Assembly: GCA_900465915.1 (NCBI GenBank)
Contig: UBKJ01000008.1
Location: forward strand, 41,210 to 105,209
Source of the DNA: Hyphomicrobiales bacterium
GTDB taxonomy: Bacteria; Pseudomonadota; Alphaproteobacteria; Rhizobiales; Rhizobiaceae
Length of the DNA stretch: 64,000 nt
Direction: 5' to 3'
In this document: positions 1 to 8,169 of the stretch, piece after piece
How positions within the stretch are numbered: the stretch's first letter is position 1
Layout of the letters: each line of letters begins with the position of its first letter
The notes under the pieces: model-generated
Databases searched by the model: none
What the model was told of the DNA's origin: nothing
Seen by the model: only the letters and a program-made list of their open reading frames with translations
Position numbers and translations under genes: made by a program

Positions 1-128
1 GGCCAAAGTCGTGCCAAACTGTCATGGTTCCGTCATGAACGCCGGTCCCCTCAGGTCGGCGGCTCACGACCGTCGGCCTGACCGGCCCGGAACGAAGGTT
101 CAGGAAACCACTCAAAGGAGATCTGACG

Positions 129-308
129 ATGGCTATCGAGTCGCATCTTGCCTCGCTTGAACAGAAGCATGGCGCTCTGGAACAGGAAATTTCAGAAGCC
201 TTGGCGTCACCGGCGACGGACGACCTTCTCATAGCATCTTTGAAGCGCAGAAAGCTGGTCCTCAAGGAGCAGATCGAAAAGCTGAGATCGACCGCAACCC
301 GCCATTGA
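129..308 (+). CDS. YdcH/DUF465-family small protein
   Basis: A 59-residue charged, helical protein that begins MAIESHLASLEQKHGALEQ and ends KLRSTATRH. The pattern of an N-terminal helix (HLASLEQKH), a short break and a second basic helix (LKRRKLVLKEQIEKL) is that of the DUF465/YdcH family, common in alphaproteobacteria and without an agreed function. The ATG at 129 has a good Shine-Dalgarno (AAAGGAGA) 8 bases upstream. A terminator hairpin follows, so it is probably expressed alone. There are no membrane segments or catalytic motifs. The family call rests on pattern memory. Confidence 0.8.
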   Translation: MAIESHLASLEQKHGALEQEISEALASPATDDLLIASLKRRKLVLKEQIEKLRSTATRH

Positions 309-334
309 GGGCGGACCATCATCCAGGAAACATC

Positions 335-364
335 GGCGGTCGCTTTGCGGCCGCCTTTTATTTT
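335..364 (+). terminator. rho-independent terminator after the DUF465 gene
   Basis: GGCGGTCGC / GCGGCCGCC arms (one G-T wobble) around a TTT loop, then a T-rich run. It lies between the plus-strand DUF465 gene and the convergent MFS gene. Confidence 0.7.
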
Positions 365-375
365 AACCCGCTCTT

Positions 376-1614
376 TTACGTCTCTGGCTCGGCGCGCGGG
401 TCGAGCTTCATCACCTCGGGCGTGGCGCCCTTGACGGAGGGCATGCTCTTGAACTGCTCCTTCTCGCCTTTCGGCCGCGAGGCGCGGCGGCGCGAGCGCA
501 GGATGGCGTAGGCGGCGATGGCCATATGCGCCAGCGCCGTGACCGCGAACAGCGCCGACGGCCACATGAGGCCCATGGCGCCGGCGGCCAGAAGCGGCCC
601 CAGCATGGTGCCGAAGCCGTAGAGCAGCAGCAGCCCGCTCGACACCTTCACGAAATTCTCCGCCGTGGCGTAGTCGTTGGCGTGGGCCACCGCCACCGGA
701 TAGAGCGCATAGGCGAGCGCGCCGTAGCAGCCGGTCAGCACGATGATCGCGGTCCCGCTGGTCGGGCCGATGGCGAAGATGACGAGGCCGACGAGCGCCG
801 CCAGCGAAGCCGCGCCGGCCAGCACGTAGCGGCGGTCGATGAGGTCGGAGACGCGGCCGACCGGGATCTGCGCCAGCGCGCCGGCGGCGATGGTGACGCT
901 GACCATCAGCGCGATCTCGGTGTTGGAGACGCCCGATTGCGCGCCGAACACCGCGCCCAGCGTGCCCCAGGCGCCGTTGGCGACGCCGATCAGGATGCAG
1001 CCGATGAAGGCGGCGGGCGAGTTGCGGTAGAGGCCCTTGAGGTCGAGCTGCACCTCGGTCAGCGGGCGCGGGCTGACGGCGGTGGAGATGGCGGTGGGGA
1101 TCAGCGCCAGGCAGAACAGGATGCCGGTGATCATGAACAGGTGGTCGGAGCGCACGTCGCCGGCGGCGACCAGCATCTGGCCGGCCATGGTGCCCCCGTA
1201 ATTGACCATCATGTAGAGGCCGAAGACCTTGCCGCGCGCCTCGTTGCCGGCGCGCTCGTTGAGCCAGGTCTCGATGATCATGTAGGCGCCGGCCATGGAG
1301 AAGCCGGTGAAGGCGCGCAGGACCACCCAGGCGGTCGCGTCGACGAAGACGCCCGACAGAAGCGCGATGATGGCGGCCGAGGCGGCGAAGCAGCCGAAGG
1401 CGCGCACATGGCCGACGCGGCGCACCAGGCGCGGCGCGAACAGGCAGCCGGCGATGAAGCCGCCGGCCCAGGTGGCGCCGAGCAGGCCGAGGGAGGCGAC
1501 GGAAAAGCCTTCCGCGCCGCCGCGCAGCGGCAGGAGCAGGCCGTGCAGGCCCGAGGCCATCAGCAGAAAGGCGGCGCCGCAGAGAAGGGCGAGAATCTGG
1601 ATATAAATGCGCAA
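376..1614 (-). CDS. MFS transporter (YcaD-like)
   Basis: A 412-residue inner-membrane protein with about 12 hydrophobic segments, the usual size for a major facilitator superfamily carrier. The loop between helices 2 and 3 (APRLVRRVGHVRAFG) and the mid-protein cytoplasmic segment followed by VGRVSDLIDRRYVLA match the two MFS signature A loops. The soluble C-terminal tail (about 40 residues, RRRASRPKGEKEQFK) is basic. The overall pattern resembles YcaD-type MFS proteins; the substrate cannot be read from the sequence. The reported start is a TTG with weak upstream SD support, so a slightly later start is possible. Confidence 0.8.
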   Translation of the reverse strand: MRIYIQILALLCGAAFLLMASGLHGLLLPLRGGAEGFSVASLGLLGATWAGGFIAGCLFAPRLVRRVGHVRAFGCFAASAAIIALLSGVFVDATAWVVLRAFTGFSMAGAYMIIETWLNERAGNEARGKVFGLYMMVNYGGTMAGQMLVAAGDVRSDHLFMITGILFCLALIPTAISTAVSPRPLTEVQLDLKGLYRNSPAAFIGCILIGVANGAWGTLGAVFGAQSGVSNTEIALMVSVTIAAGALAQIPVGRVSDLIDRRYVLAGAASLAALVGLVIFAIGPTSGTAIIVLTGCYGALAYALYPVAVAHANDYATAENFVKVSSGLLLLYGFGTMLGPLLAAGAMGLMWPSALFAVTALAHMAIAAYAILRSRRRASRPKGEKEQFKSMPSVKGATPEVMKLDPRAEPET

Positions 1615-1685
1615 GTTCGCGGTTCCGGGTCTGGGGGAAAGGTCTGGGAGGCCGGCCGGGCCTCCCGTTGCGTGTCGGCGCGCGC

Positions 1686-1877
1686 CTAGCGGAACAGGGC
1701 CTCGGCGCTGGCGCGGCTGTCGCCCTTGCGCCGCCTTTCGGCCTCCAGGCGCTCGATCTCGGCCCGCAGCAGCGCGATGCGCTGATCGATCTCGGCCACG
1801 GACAGGCGCGACAGCTCCGTCTCGTCCAGCGCGACGCCCTTGCGCGCCGGGCCGCTCTCTTCGTCGAACACGCTCAT
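1686..1877 (-). CDS. DUF1192-family small protein
   Basis: A 63-residue protein with an acidic N-terminus (MSVFDEESGPARKG) and the sequence LSVAEIDQRIALLRAEIERL, which forms a short coiled coil. This is the DUF1192 layout found next to quinone oxidoreductase genes in Rhizobiales. It is transcribed divergently from the oxidoreductase at 2005. The SD GGAGGAAGG stands just before the ATG. Its function is unknown; the coiled coil suggests a small adaptor or dimer, which is inference. Confidence 0.8.
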   Translation of the reverse strand: MSVFDEESGPARKGVALDETELSRLSVAEIDQRIALLRAEIERLEAERRRKGDSRASAEALFR

Positions 1878-2004
1878 GGCCTTCCTCCTCGGTCGATGGC
1901 GCCTGCCTGGCGGAAAAGATTTAACACCTTGAATCGTCGCCTATATATTTGGGGAATTCGGCCGCCTTGTCCATGCCGCCGATCCGATTCGACAGGAGCA
2001 GACC

Positions 2005-3009
2005 ATGACCGCCGAGACGCCGTCCCGCATGACCGCCATCGAAATCGCCGCGCCCGGCGGCGCGGCGATGCTGCGCCCCGTGCAGCGCTCGACGCCCGAG
2101 CCGAAGCCGGGCGAGGTGCTGATCCGGGTGCGCGCCGCCGGCGTCAACCGGCCGGACGTGCTGCAGCGCATGGGCCAATATGCGCCGCCGCCCGGCGCCT
2201 CCGACATTCCGGGACTGGAGGTGGCCGGCGAGGTGGCGGCGCTGGGCGAGGGCGCGACGCGCTTCAGGGTCGGCGATCCGGTGGCGGCGCTGCTGCCCGG
2301 CGGCGGCTACGCCGAATACGCCGTGGCGCATGAGGGCGCGACGCTGCCGCTGCCCTCGGGCTACGGCTATATCGAGGCGGCGGCGATCCCCGAGACCTTC
2401 TTCACCGTCTGGCACAACGTGTTCGAGCGCGGCGGGCTGAAGCCGGGCGAGACGCTGCTGGTGCATGGCGGCTCGTCCGGCATCGGCACGACGGCGATCC
2501 AGCTGGCCAAGGCCTTCGGCGCGACGGTTATCGCCACCGCCGGCTCGGCGGAGAAATGCGCCGCCTGCGAGAGGCTGGGCGCCGCGCGGGCGATCAACTA
2601 TCGCGAGGAGGATTTCGTCGCCGCCGTGCGGGAGGCGACCGGCGGCAAGGGGGCCGACGTCATCCTCGACATGGTCGGCGGCGACTATGTCGACCGCAAC
2701 TACCGCGCCGCGGCCGAGGACGGGCGCATCGTGCAGATCGCCGTGCTCGAAGGGGCGAAGGCCACGGCCAATGTGGCGCTTTTGATGGTCAAGCGGCTCA
2801 CCCATACCGGCTCGACGCTGCGCCCGCGCCCGGCCGCCTTCAAGGCGGAGATCGCCCGCGCGCTGGAGGCGAAGGTGTGGCCGTTGCTCGCCAGCCGCGC
2901 GGTGGCGCCTGTGATGGACATGATCTTTCCGCTCAAGGACGCCTGGCGCGCGCATGAGCGGATGGAGGAAAGCCGCCACATCGGAAAAATCGTGCTCGAC
3001 GTCGCGTAA
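2005..3009 (+). CDS. NAD(P)H-quinone oxidoreductase, zinc-independent MDR family
   Basis: A 334-residue medium-chain dehydrogenase/reductase of the QOR/PIG3 type. The N-terminal GroES-like part includes VRAAGVNRPDVLQRMGQY. The Rossmann motif HGGSSGIG lies at residues 154-161, followed by the helix TTAIQLAKAFG. The cysteine and histidine zinc ligands of true alcohol dehydrogenases are absent, as expected for NADPH-quinone reductases. The start is set by an AGGAG 7 bases upstream. It probably reduces quinones or enones in the cytosol; the physiological substrate is not evident. Confidence 0.88.
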   Translation: MTAETPSRMTAIEIAAPGGAAMLRPVQRSTPEPKPGEVLIRVRAAGVNRPDVLQRMGQYAPPPGASDIPGLEVAGEVAALGEGATRFRVGDPVAALLPGGGYAEYAVAHEGATLPLPSGYGYIEAAAIPETFFTVWHNVFERGGLKPGETLLVHGGSSGIGTTAIQLAKAFGATVIATAGSAEKCAACERLGAARAINYREEDFVAAVREATGGKGADVILDMVGGDYVDRNYRAAAEDGRIVQIAVLEGAKATANVALLMVKRLTHTGSTLRPRPAAFKAEIARALEAKVWPLLASRAVAPVMDMIFPLKDAWRAHERMEESRHIGKIVLDVA

Positions 3010-3142
3010 AGGCGGCGCGCGGCCGCGACGGCTTTCTTGCCTCGCGATAAAAAAACCTGTATAGAGGCCGTGATTTCCCGGAAATTGTGGTTTTTTTCCA
3101 CGTCCCGCGCCACCGGAGCGGACGAACAAGAGGATTGCATCT

Positions 3143-3820
3143 ATGGCCACCCAGCTTCTCATGCCGAAGGCGACGGCCGTCTGGCTCGTCGACAACACGG
3201 CTCTTTCGTTTGACCAGATCGCCGCCTTCTGCAAGCTGCATCCGCTGGAAGTGAAGGCGATCGCCGACGGTGAAGCTTCGCAAGGGATCAAGGGCCTCGA
3301 TCCGGTCATTACCGGCCAGCTTTCGCGCGAGGAGATCGCGCGGGCCGAGAAGGACCCCTATTACCGCCTCAAGCTGGCCGAGCCCAAGGTGCGCGTGCCG
3401 GAAGCCAAGCGCAAGGGCCCGCGCTACACGCCGCTGTCCAAGCGCCAGGACCGCCCGAACGCGATCCTGTGGCTGGTGCGCAACCATCCGGAACTCAAGG
3501 ACGCGCAGATCGCCCGCCTGATCGGCACCACCAAGGCGACCATCGAGCAGATCCGCAACCGCACCCACTGGAACTCCGCCAGCCTGACCGCGATGGACCC
3601 CGTGACGCTCGGCCTGTGCTCGCAGATCGACCTCGACATCGAGGTCGAGCGCGCCGCGCGCAACCGCCCGGCATCGGAAGCCGACAGCTCGCTGCTGCCC
3701 GCCTCGGCGACCGAGAATTTCGACTATCGCGAGGAGGAAGAGGAAGAGCTGGACGCGAGCAAGGTCTTCGCCAAGCTGTCCTCGCTCAAGGGCCCGGCGA
3801 CGGACGAGGACGAGGAATAA
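3143..3820 (+). CDS. trcR: TrcR-type cell-cycle transcriptional regulator (DUF1013)
   Basis: A 225-residue protein with the alphaproteobacterial DUF1013 pattern: an N-terminal region (MPKATAVWLVDNTALSFDQI) followed by a helix-turn-helix-like stretch around residues 105-140 (LVRNHPELKDAQIARLIGTT), and a very acidic C-terminal tail (YREEEEEELDASKVF, ending DEDEE). The Caulobacter homologue is named TrcR, a regulator tied to ctrA transcription; that role comes from family knowledge. The ATG at 3143 has AGAGGA 8-13 bases upstream. A strong terminator follows directly, so it is monocistronic. It is of interest here because CtrA-type boxes occur elsewhere in the window. Confidence 0.85.
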   Translation: MATQLLMPKATAVWLVDNTALSFDQIAAFCKLHPLEVKAIADGEASQGIKGLDPVITGQLSREEIARAEKDPYYRLKLAEPKVRVPEAKRKGPRYTPLSKRQDRPNAILWLVRNHPELKDAQIARLIGTTKATIEQIRNRTHWNSASLTAMDPVTLGLCSQIDLDIEVERAARNRPASEADSSLLPASATENFDYREEEEEELDASKVFAKLSSLKGPATDEDEE

Positions 3821-3845
3821 GCGGTTCTTCACCGTCGCAACGAAA

Positions 3846-3870
3846 AGCCCGGCTTTGGCCGGGCTTTTTT
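3846..3870 (+). terminator. bidirectional terminator between trcR and the WYL regulator
   Basis: Perfect 8-bp stem AGCCCGGC / GCCGGGCT, TTTG loop, six T on the plus side and a run of A before it, so it can serve both convergent genes. Confidence 0.9.
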
Positions 3871-4570
3871 ATTCCTTGAAGGCGTTGTATTCGCTCATCT
3901 CCATCAGCCGGTAGAAATCGGCCAGCGTCTTGCCGCGCTCGGCGCGGAAGCGGCGGCCGGTGCGGTCGGCCTCGACGATGCGGTCGGTGCGGAAGGTGCG
4001 GAAGGCGTTGCGCAATTCACACCAGCCGATCACCGTCCACACCTTGCCCCAGAACCACAGGCCGAGCGGGCGGATGTCGCGCTCGCTCTCGCGCTGCTCG
4101 AGGTCGCGGTAGCGGATGGAGAGCACGTCGTTCTCGTCGACGGCGCGCTCGACGGCGTCGATGATGCGCCGCTCCTTGACCGACAGGCTGGCGGCGGGCG
4201 CATGGATCTGCGTGCCGGCGATGCGGGCGCGCTCCTCCTGCGGCAGCACGGCCTCGATCTTGACCAGCGCCTCCTCGGCCCCGCGCGCCATCGACACGCC
4301 GCCCCAGGCGCGGATGAGGCGCGCGCCGGCCACCAGCGCCACGATCTCGTCGCGGGTGAACATCAGCGGCGGCAGCTCGAAGCCCTGGCGCAGGATGTAG
4401 CCGACGCCGGCCTCGCCGTCGATCGGCACGCCGGTCGATTGCAGGTCGGCGATGTCGCGATAGATGGTGCGCTCCGAAACCTCCAGCCGCTCGGCCAGCC
4501 GGCGCGCGGTGACCAGCCGGCCGCCGCGCAAATGCTGGACGATCTGGAACAGGCGGTCGGCGCGGCGCAT
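3869..4570 (-). CDS. YafY/WYL-domain transcriptional regulator
   Basis: A 233-residue regulator. Residues 1-60 form a winged helix (RRLAERLEVSERTIYRDIADL is the recognition region) and about 130-220 form a WYL domain, with IRPLGLWFWGKVWTVIGWC and the following FRTFRTDRI. This layout is that of the YafY/DeoR-HTH plus WYL family, which sense small ligands, often nucleotides. The start at MRRADRLFQI fits the family; the longer upstream reading frame is low-complexity and was rejected. The DUF1127-like gene at 4576 ends 5 bases before this start, so the two are co-transcribed. Confidence 0.85.
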   Translation of the reverse strand: MRRADRLFQIVQHLRGGRLVTARRLAERLEVSERTIYRDIADLQSTGVPIDGEAGVGYILRQGFELPPLMFTRDEIVALVAGARLIRAWGGVSMARGAEEALVKIEAVLPQEERARIAGTQIHAPAASLSVKERRIIDAVERAVDENDVLSIRYRDLEQRESERDIRPLGLWFWGKVWTVIGWCELRNAFRTFRTDRIVEADRTGRRFRAERGKTLADFYRLMEMSEYNAFKE

Positions 4571-4575
4571 GGGCG

Positions 4576-4761
4576 TCACTTCTCCCGGCAGGCGCGGGCC
4601 TGGCGCTGCTCGCGGTAGCTGTCCGGCCAGCCCAGGTCCTTGCGCAGGTAATGCGGCAGGGCGTCGATCGTGCGCTGGGTGCGGACGAAGCGGCGGCGCG
4701 CGTCGACCCGGCGCCGATATTCCTTCAGCAATGCGAGCAGCGGTGCGATGGCGATGATCAT
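4576..4761 (-). CDS. DUF1127 (YjiS)-like small protein
   Basis: A 61-residue basic protein with a hydrophobic N-terminus (MIIAIAPLLALLKEY) and the segment LPHYLRKDLGWPDSY, which resembles the L-x-D-[IL]-G core of DUF1127 proteins. In alphaproteobacteria several short DUF1127 proteins bind RNA and affect phosphate and carbon metabolism; whether this divergent member does so is unknown. It has a GAGG-type SD (GGGAGGTTCCC) before the ATG. It lies directly upstream of the WYL regulator, in the same transcription unit. Confidence 0.65.
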   Translation of the reverse strand: MIIAIAPLLALLKEYRRRVDARRRFVRTQRTIDALPHYLRKDLGWPDSYREQRQARACREK

Positions 4762-4905
4762 GGGAACCTCCCTCAGCTTGGAACGGCATCATCGCATATC
4801 CCTGCTGACAGCCCTCTGTCAGGAGCGCCCGGCCATTGTGTCCGCTTCGCGCGCCGCCCGCAAGCGGCGGCTTGCGGGCGGGGCGGGCTTGCGGCACAAG
4901 GCGGC

Positions 4906-5070
4906 ATGACCAAGATCCTGCCCGCGCTTCTGATTCTGCTGATGGGGCTGCATGCGCTCAAGCCCCTCGGCTGGCCGGGGCTGAAGCGGCGCGCCGATTT
5001 CTGGAAGATCGCCGTCGCCGCGCTCGTGCTGATGGCGCTGGCGGCCGGGCTGCACGTCAGCGGGATATGA
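4906..5070 (+). CDS. small two-helix membrane protein
   Basis: A 54-residue open reading frame: MTKILPALLILLMGLHALKP, a short basic loop (GLKRRADFWK), then a second hydrophobic helix (IAVAALVLMALAAGLHV). Two membrane helices with a positive loop between them make a helical hairpin with the loop probably cytoplasmic. I do not recognise the family. The upstream SD is weak (ACAAGGCGGC). Codon usage matches the neighbours, which supports a real gene. It faces the fba gene across a terminator. Confidence 0.55.
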   Translation: MTKILPALLILLMGLHALKPLGWPGLKRRADFWKIAVAALVLMALAAGLHVSGI

Positions 5071-5094
5071 AAAAGCCCGGCGCGAGCCGGGCTT
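5070..5094 (-). terminator. terminator of fba
   Basis: Stem AAGCCCGGC / GCCGGGCTT with GCGA loop. The T-run lies on the minus-strand side (plus-strand AAAAA at 5070-5074), so it ends transcripts from fba. Confidence 0.8.
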
Positions 5095-5116
5095 ATGAGG
5101 CGTCGGAGGAAAAGGC

Positions 5117-6142
5117 TCAGGCGGCCTTCTCCAGCTCCTTCTTCCAGCCGCCGGTGGCGGCGAGGCCGTTCATGCGGGCGCGGTGGGCGAAGGCGCGCTG
5201 GCCGGCGGCGACGTTCTCGTCCTTGCCGCCCCAGGCCTCCAGCGCCGAGGCCTGCAGGGCGCGGCCATAGGAGAAGGTCAGCTTCCACGGCAGGTCGTGG
5301 GCGGCGTTCATGGCCGACAGATGCGCGGTGGCCTCCTCGCCGGTCTGGCCGCCCGACAGGAAGGCGATGCCCGGAACCGCCACGGGCACGGTGTTGCGGA
5401 AGCAGCGCACGGTCTTCTCCGCCACTTCCTCGACCGAGGCCTTGCGGGCGTTCTTGCCGTCGATGACCATGTTGGGCTTGAGGATCATGCCCTCCAGCCT
5501 GACGCGGGCGTCGTAAAGCTCGGCGAAGACGGTCTTCAGCACCCATTCGGTGACGTCGTAGCAGCGGTCGATGGAGTGGTCGCCCGGCTTGCCGTCCATC
5601 AGCACTTCCGGCTCGACCATCGGCACGATGCCGGCTTCCTGGCACAGCGCCGCGTAGCGGGCCAGCGCCTGCGCGTTCTGCTTGACCGCGCCCCATGTCG
5701 GCAGGGCGTCGGAGATAGAGATGACGGCGCGCCATTTGGCGAAGCGCGCGCCGAGCGCGTAATAGTCCTTGAGGCGCTCGCGCAGGCCGTCGAGGCCCTC
5801 GGTGATGGTCTCGCCCGGATGGGCGGCCAGCGGCTTGGCGCCGGCGTCGACCTTTATGCCCGGGAACGCGCCGGCCTTGCGGATGAGGTCGACCAGCGGC
5901 GCGCCGTCGCGCGCCTTCTGGCGGATGGTCTCGTCATAGAGGATGACGCCCGAAATATGGTTCTTCATCGCCTCGTCGGCGCGGAACAGCATCTCGCGGT
6001 AATCGCGGCGCGAATCGGCGGTGGAGGCGAGGCCGATGGCGCGGAAGCGCTTCTCGATCGTGCCGGAGCTTTCGTCGGCGGCCAGAATGCCCTTGCCGGT
6101 CGCCACCATGGCGAGCGCGATGTCTTCGAGACGTTCGGTCAT
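5117..6142 (-). CDS. fba: class I fructose-bisphosphate aldolase
   Basis: A 341-residue Schiff-base aldolase that cleaves fructose 1,6-bisphosphate to dihydroxyacetone phosphate and glyceraldehyde 3-phosphate. Key segments are GILAADESSGTIEKRF (19-34), VDAGAKPLA (98-106), PMVEPEVL (174-181), and EGMILKPNMV with the Schiff-base lysine at K222. The start at MTERLEDIAL is chosen because GAGGAG lies 8-9 bases upstream; the longer frame adds a low-quality extension. It is the last gene of the tkt-gap-pgk-fba cluster, but a terminator and a 210-base gap before it suggest its own promoter. Confidence 0.95.
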   Translation of the reverse strand: MTERLEDIALAMVATGKGILAADESSGTIEKRFRAIGLASTADSRRDYREMLFRADEAMKNHISGVILYDETIRQKARDGAPLVDLIRKAGAFPGIKVDAGAKPLAAHPGETITEGLDGLRERLKDYYALGARFAKWRAVISISDALPTWGAVKQNAQALARYAALCQEAGIVPMVEPEVLMDGKPGDHSIDRCYDVTEWVLKTVFAELYDARVRLEGMILKPNMVIDGKNARKASVEEVAEKTVRCFRNTVPVAVPGIAFLSGGQTGEEATAHLSAMNAAHDLPWKLTFSYGRALQASALEAWGGKDENVAAGQRAFAHRARMNGLAATGGWKKELEKAA

Positions 6143-6224
6143 ATGCGGAAGCTCCTCGTTCGTTTGCGATGAAAAGCGCGATAGCATTGGCTTCCGATAA
6201 AACAAATACCCCCGCAAGCGGTTG

Positions 6225-6251
6225 AAACGATTGAAATTTTTTCAAACGATT
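6225..6251. promoter_or_regulatory. AT-rich repeat/palindrome in the fba promoter region
   Basis: Two copies of AAACGATT (6225-6232 and 6244-6251, 19 bp apart) flank a perfect palindrome TTGAAA-TTT-TTTCAA (6231-6245). It lies about 85-115 bases upstream of the fba start, where a promoter and operator are expected. The regulator is unknown. Confidence 0.35.
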
Positions 6252-6302
6252 TAGTCTGGACAAATTTTCTTACGGCCTGTCGGACAAGCCCGCGACGGCA
6301 TG

Positions 6303-6329
6303 AAAAAAGCCCGGCGCGAAGGCCGGGCT
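6303..6329 (-). terminator. terminator of pgk
   Basis: Stem AGCCCGGC / GCCGGGCT. Six A on the plus strand at 6303-6308 give the T-run for minus-strand transcripts coming from pgk. Confidence 0.85.
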
Positions 6330-6352
6330 CGGGATTTTTCGGGAAGGCGCCG

Positions 6353-7543
6353 TTACTTCTTCAGCACGTCGACGCCGGGCAGGGGCTTGCCCTCCATCCA
6401 TTCCAGGAAGGCGCCGCCGGCGGTGGAGATATAGGTGAAGTCGTCGGCCACGCCGGCATGGTTGAGGGCCGCGACCGTGTCGCCGCCGCCGCCGACCGAA
6501 ACGAGCTTATGCTCCCTGGTGCGCTTGGCGACGTGCTTGGCGATCTTCACCGTGGCGGCGTCGAAGGGGCGCAGCTCGAAGGCGCCGAGCGGGCCGTTCC
6601 ACACCACGGTGGCGGCCTCGTCGATGGCGTCGGCGATGCGGTCGGTCGACAGCGCGCCGACGTCGAGGATCATGCCGTCGCTGGGGATCGCGTCCACGCC
6701 ATAGGTCTGGTTCGGCGTGTCGGCGGCGAAATGCCAGCCCACCACCGCGTCGAGCGGCAGCAGGATGGCGCATTTGGTCTTCTCGGCCTTGGCCATGATG
6801 TCGCGCGCCGTCTGGGCCAGCTCGTGCTCGCAGAGCGACTTGCCGACGTCGTTTCCGAGCGCGGCGAGGAAGGTGTTGGCCATGCCGCCGCCGATCACCA
6901 GCGCGTCGACCTTCTCGATGAGGTTGGAGAGGAGGTCGAGCTTGGTCGAGACCTTGGCCCCGCCGACGATGGCGACCACCGGGCGCGCCGGCGCGCCGAG
7001 ACCCTTCTCCAGCGCCTCCAGCTCCGCCTGCATGGCGCGGCCGGCGAAGGCGGGCAGCACATGGGCGAGGCCTTCGGTCGAGGCGTGGGCGCGGTGGGCG
7101 GCGGAAAACGCGTCGTTGACGTAGAGATCGCCATTGGCGGCCAGCGCGTGCACGAAATCGGGGTCGTTCTTCTCCTCGCCCTTGTGGAAGCGGGTGTTTT
7201 CGAGCAGCAGCACGTCGCCGTCATTCAGCGCGTCCACGGCGGCCTTGGCCCTGTCGCCGACGCAGTCCTCGGCGAAGCGCACGTCGCGGCCCAAGACCTT
7301 CTCCAGCGGCTTCACCACCTGCCTGAGCGAGAACTCGTCGGAAGGCGCGCCCTTGGGCCGGCCGAAATGGGCGAGCAGGATCACCTTCGCGCCCCTCTTC
7401 GACAGTTCCGAAACGGTCGGGGCGATGCGCTCGATGCGGGTGAGGTCGGTCACTTCGCCGTTCGCCACCGGCACGTTGAGATCGACGCGCACCAGAACGC
7501 GCTTCGACTTGACGTCGGCATCATCGAGAGTGCGGAAACCCAT
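6353..7543 (-). CDS. pgk: phosphoglycerate kinase
   Basis: A 396-residue phosphoglycerate kinase, which moves the acyl phosphate of 1,3-bisphosphoglycerate to ADP. It is of full family length. Visible motifs are [20 protein letters not shown] (substrate-binding N-terminal lobe), [19 protein letters not shown] and [12 protein letters not shown], plus the nucleotide-binding region with [10 protein letters not shown] and [12 protein letters not shown] near the C-terminus. An AAGGAGAG SD precedes the start. It lies 45 bases downstream of the glycolipid-binding gene and in the same direction as gap, so it is probably in one transcript with tkt and gap. Confidence 0.97.
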   Translation of the reverse strand: MGFRTLDDADVKSKRVLVRVDLNVPVANGEVTDLTRIERIAPTVSELSKRGAKVILLAHFGRPKGAPSDEFSLRQVVKPLEKVLGRDVRFAEDCVGDRAKAAVDALNDGDVLLLENTRFHKGEEKNDPDFVHALAANGDLYVNDAFSAAHRAHASTEGLAHVLPAFAGRAMQAELEALEKGLGAPARPVVAIVGGAKVSTKLDLLSNLIEKVDALVIGGGMANTFLAALGNDVGKSLCEHELAQTARDIMAKAEKTKCAILLPLDAVVGWHFAADTPNQTYGVDAIPSDGMILDVGALSTDRIADAIDEAATVVWNGPLGAFELRPFDAATVKIAKHVAKRTREHKLVSVGGGGDTVAALNHAGVADDFTYISTAGGAFLEWMEGKPLPGVDVLKK

Positions 7544-7588
7544 GATTTTCTCTCCTTGGGGCTCGGCGGCGCGGACGGAGCTTGCGGC

Positions 7589-8158
7589 TCAGACGGGCAT
7601 GCGCCGGAAGGCGGTTGGATAGTCGACGACGAGCCCGTCCTCGTCGACGGGCAGATCGGCGGTGAAGGGACGCTCCGCCGCGGCGTAGCGGTAAAGCTGG
7701 TCCTGCACGAGGCAGGCGTAGGACTGGCCGTCGCGCAGCGGGCGGAAGCTGTCGAACGGCACGTAGAGCATGTCGAGCCGGACGGCGCCGCTTTCCGGCG
7801 TCAGGCCGAGGCGGCGGATCGGCAGCGTGTTGGTGAAGGGCGTTCCGGCGAGGTCGATGTCGAGGCAGCCGTCGAATTGCGGCAGGGCCTCGCCGGCCGT
7901 CGTGCGCCAATGGCCCTCGCCGTCGGAGACGAGCTCCAGCTTCTGGCCGGCGGTCGTCTCGACCAGGAAATGCAGGACGCGCCACGTGTCGTCGCAGTCG
8001 ATGCGATAGCGCGCGGCGTAGGAAGCGCCGCCATAGGCGCCGATGACCATGCTTTCGGCGCGGACGCGCCCCGCCGAAGGCGTCAATGTCAGATGTTCGA
8101 GCCCTTCTCCCTCCAGCGGGCGCCAGCGCGCGGCGGTGGGGAGAAGGGGACGGAACAT
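7589..8158 (-). CDS. putative glycolipid-binding domain protein (PF06475-like)
   Basis: A 189-residue soluble protein with no signal peptide or membrane segment. The order MVIGAYGGASYAARYRIDCD, RVLHFLVETTAGQKLELVSD, GCLDIDLAGTPFTNTLPIRR and LDMLYVPFDSFRPLRDGQSY fits the putative glycolipid-binding family (formerly DUF1089), known structurally from Pseudomonas PA1994. The name rests on fold similarity to lipoprotein-localisation domains, so the ligand is unproven. The start (MFRPLLPTAARW) lies only 11 bases downstream of the gap stop, making it part of the gap-pgk unit. A role in carbon metabolism is inference from position. Confidence 0.75.
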   Translation of the reverse strand: MFRPLLPTAARWRPLEGEGLEHLTLTPSAGRVRAESMVIGAYGGASYAARYRIDCDDTWRVLHFLVETTAGQKLELVSDGEGHWRTTAGEALPQFDGCLDIDLAGTPFTNTLPIRRLGLTPESGAVRLDMLYVPFDSFRPLRDGQSYACLVQDQLYRYAAAERPFTADLPVDEDGLVVDYPTAFRRMPV

Positions 8159-8169
8159 CGGCGGGCCGC

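Noticed and set aside
526..1689. A 387-codon plus-strand frame opposite the MFS gene
   Set aside because: Low-complexity arginine/glycine/alanine-rich shadow of a high-GC minus-strand gene with no domain pattern; the MFS frame explains the region.
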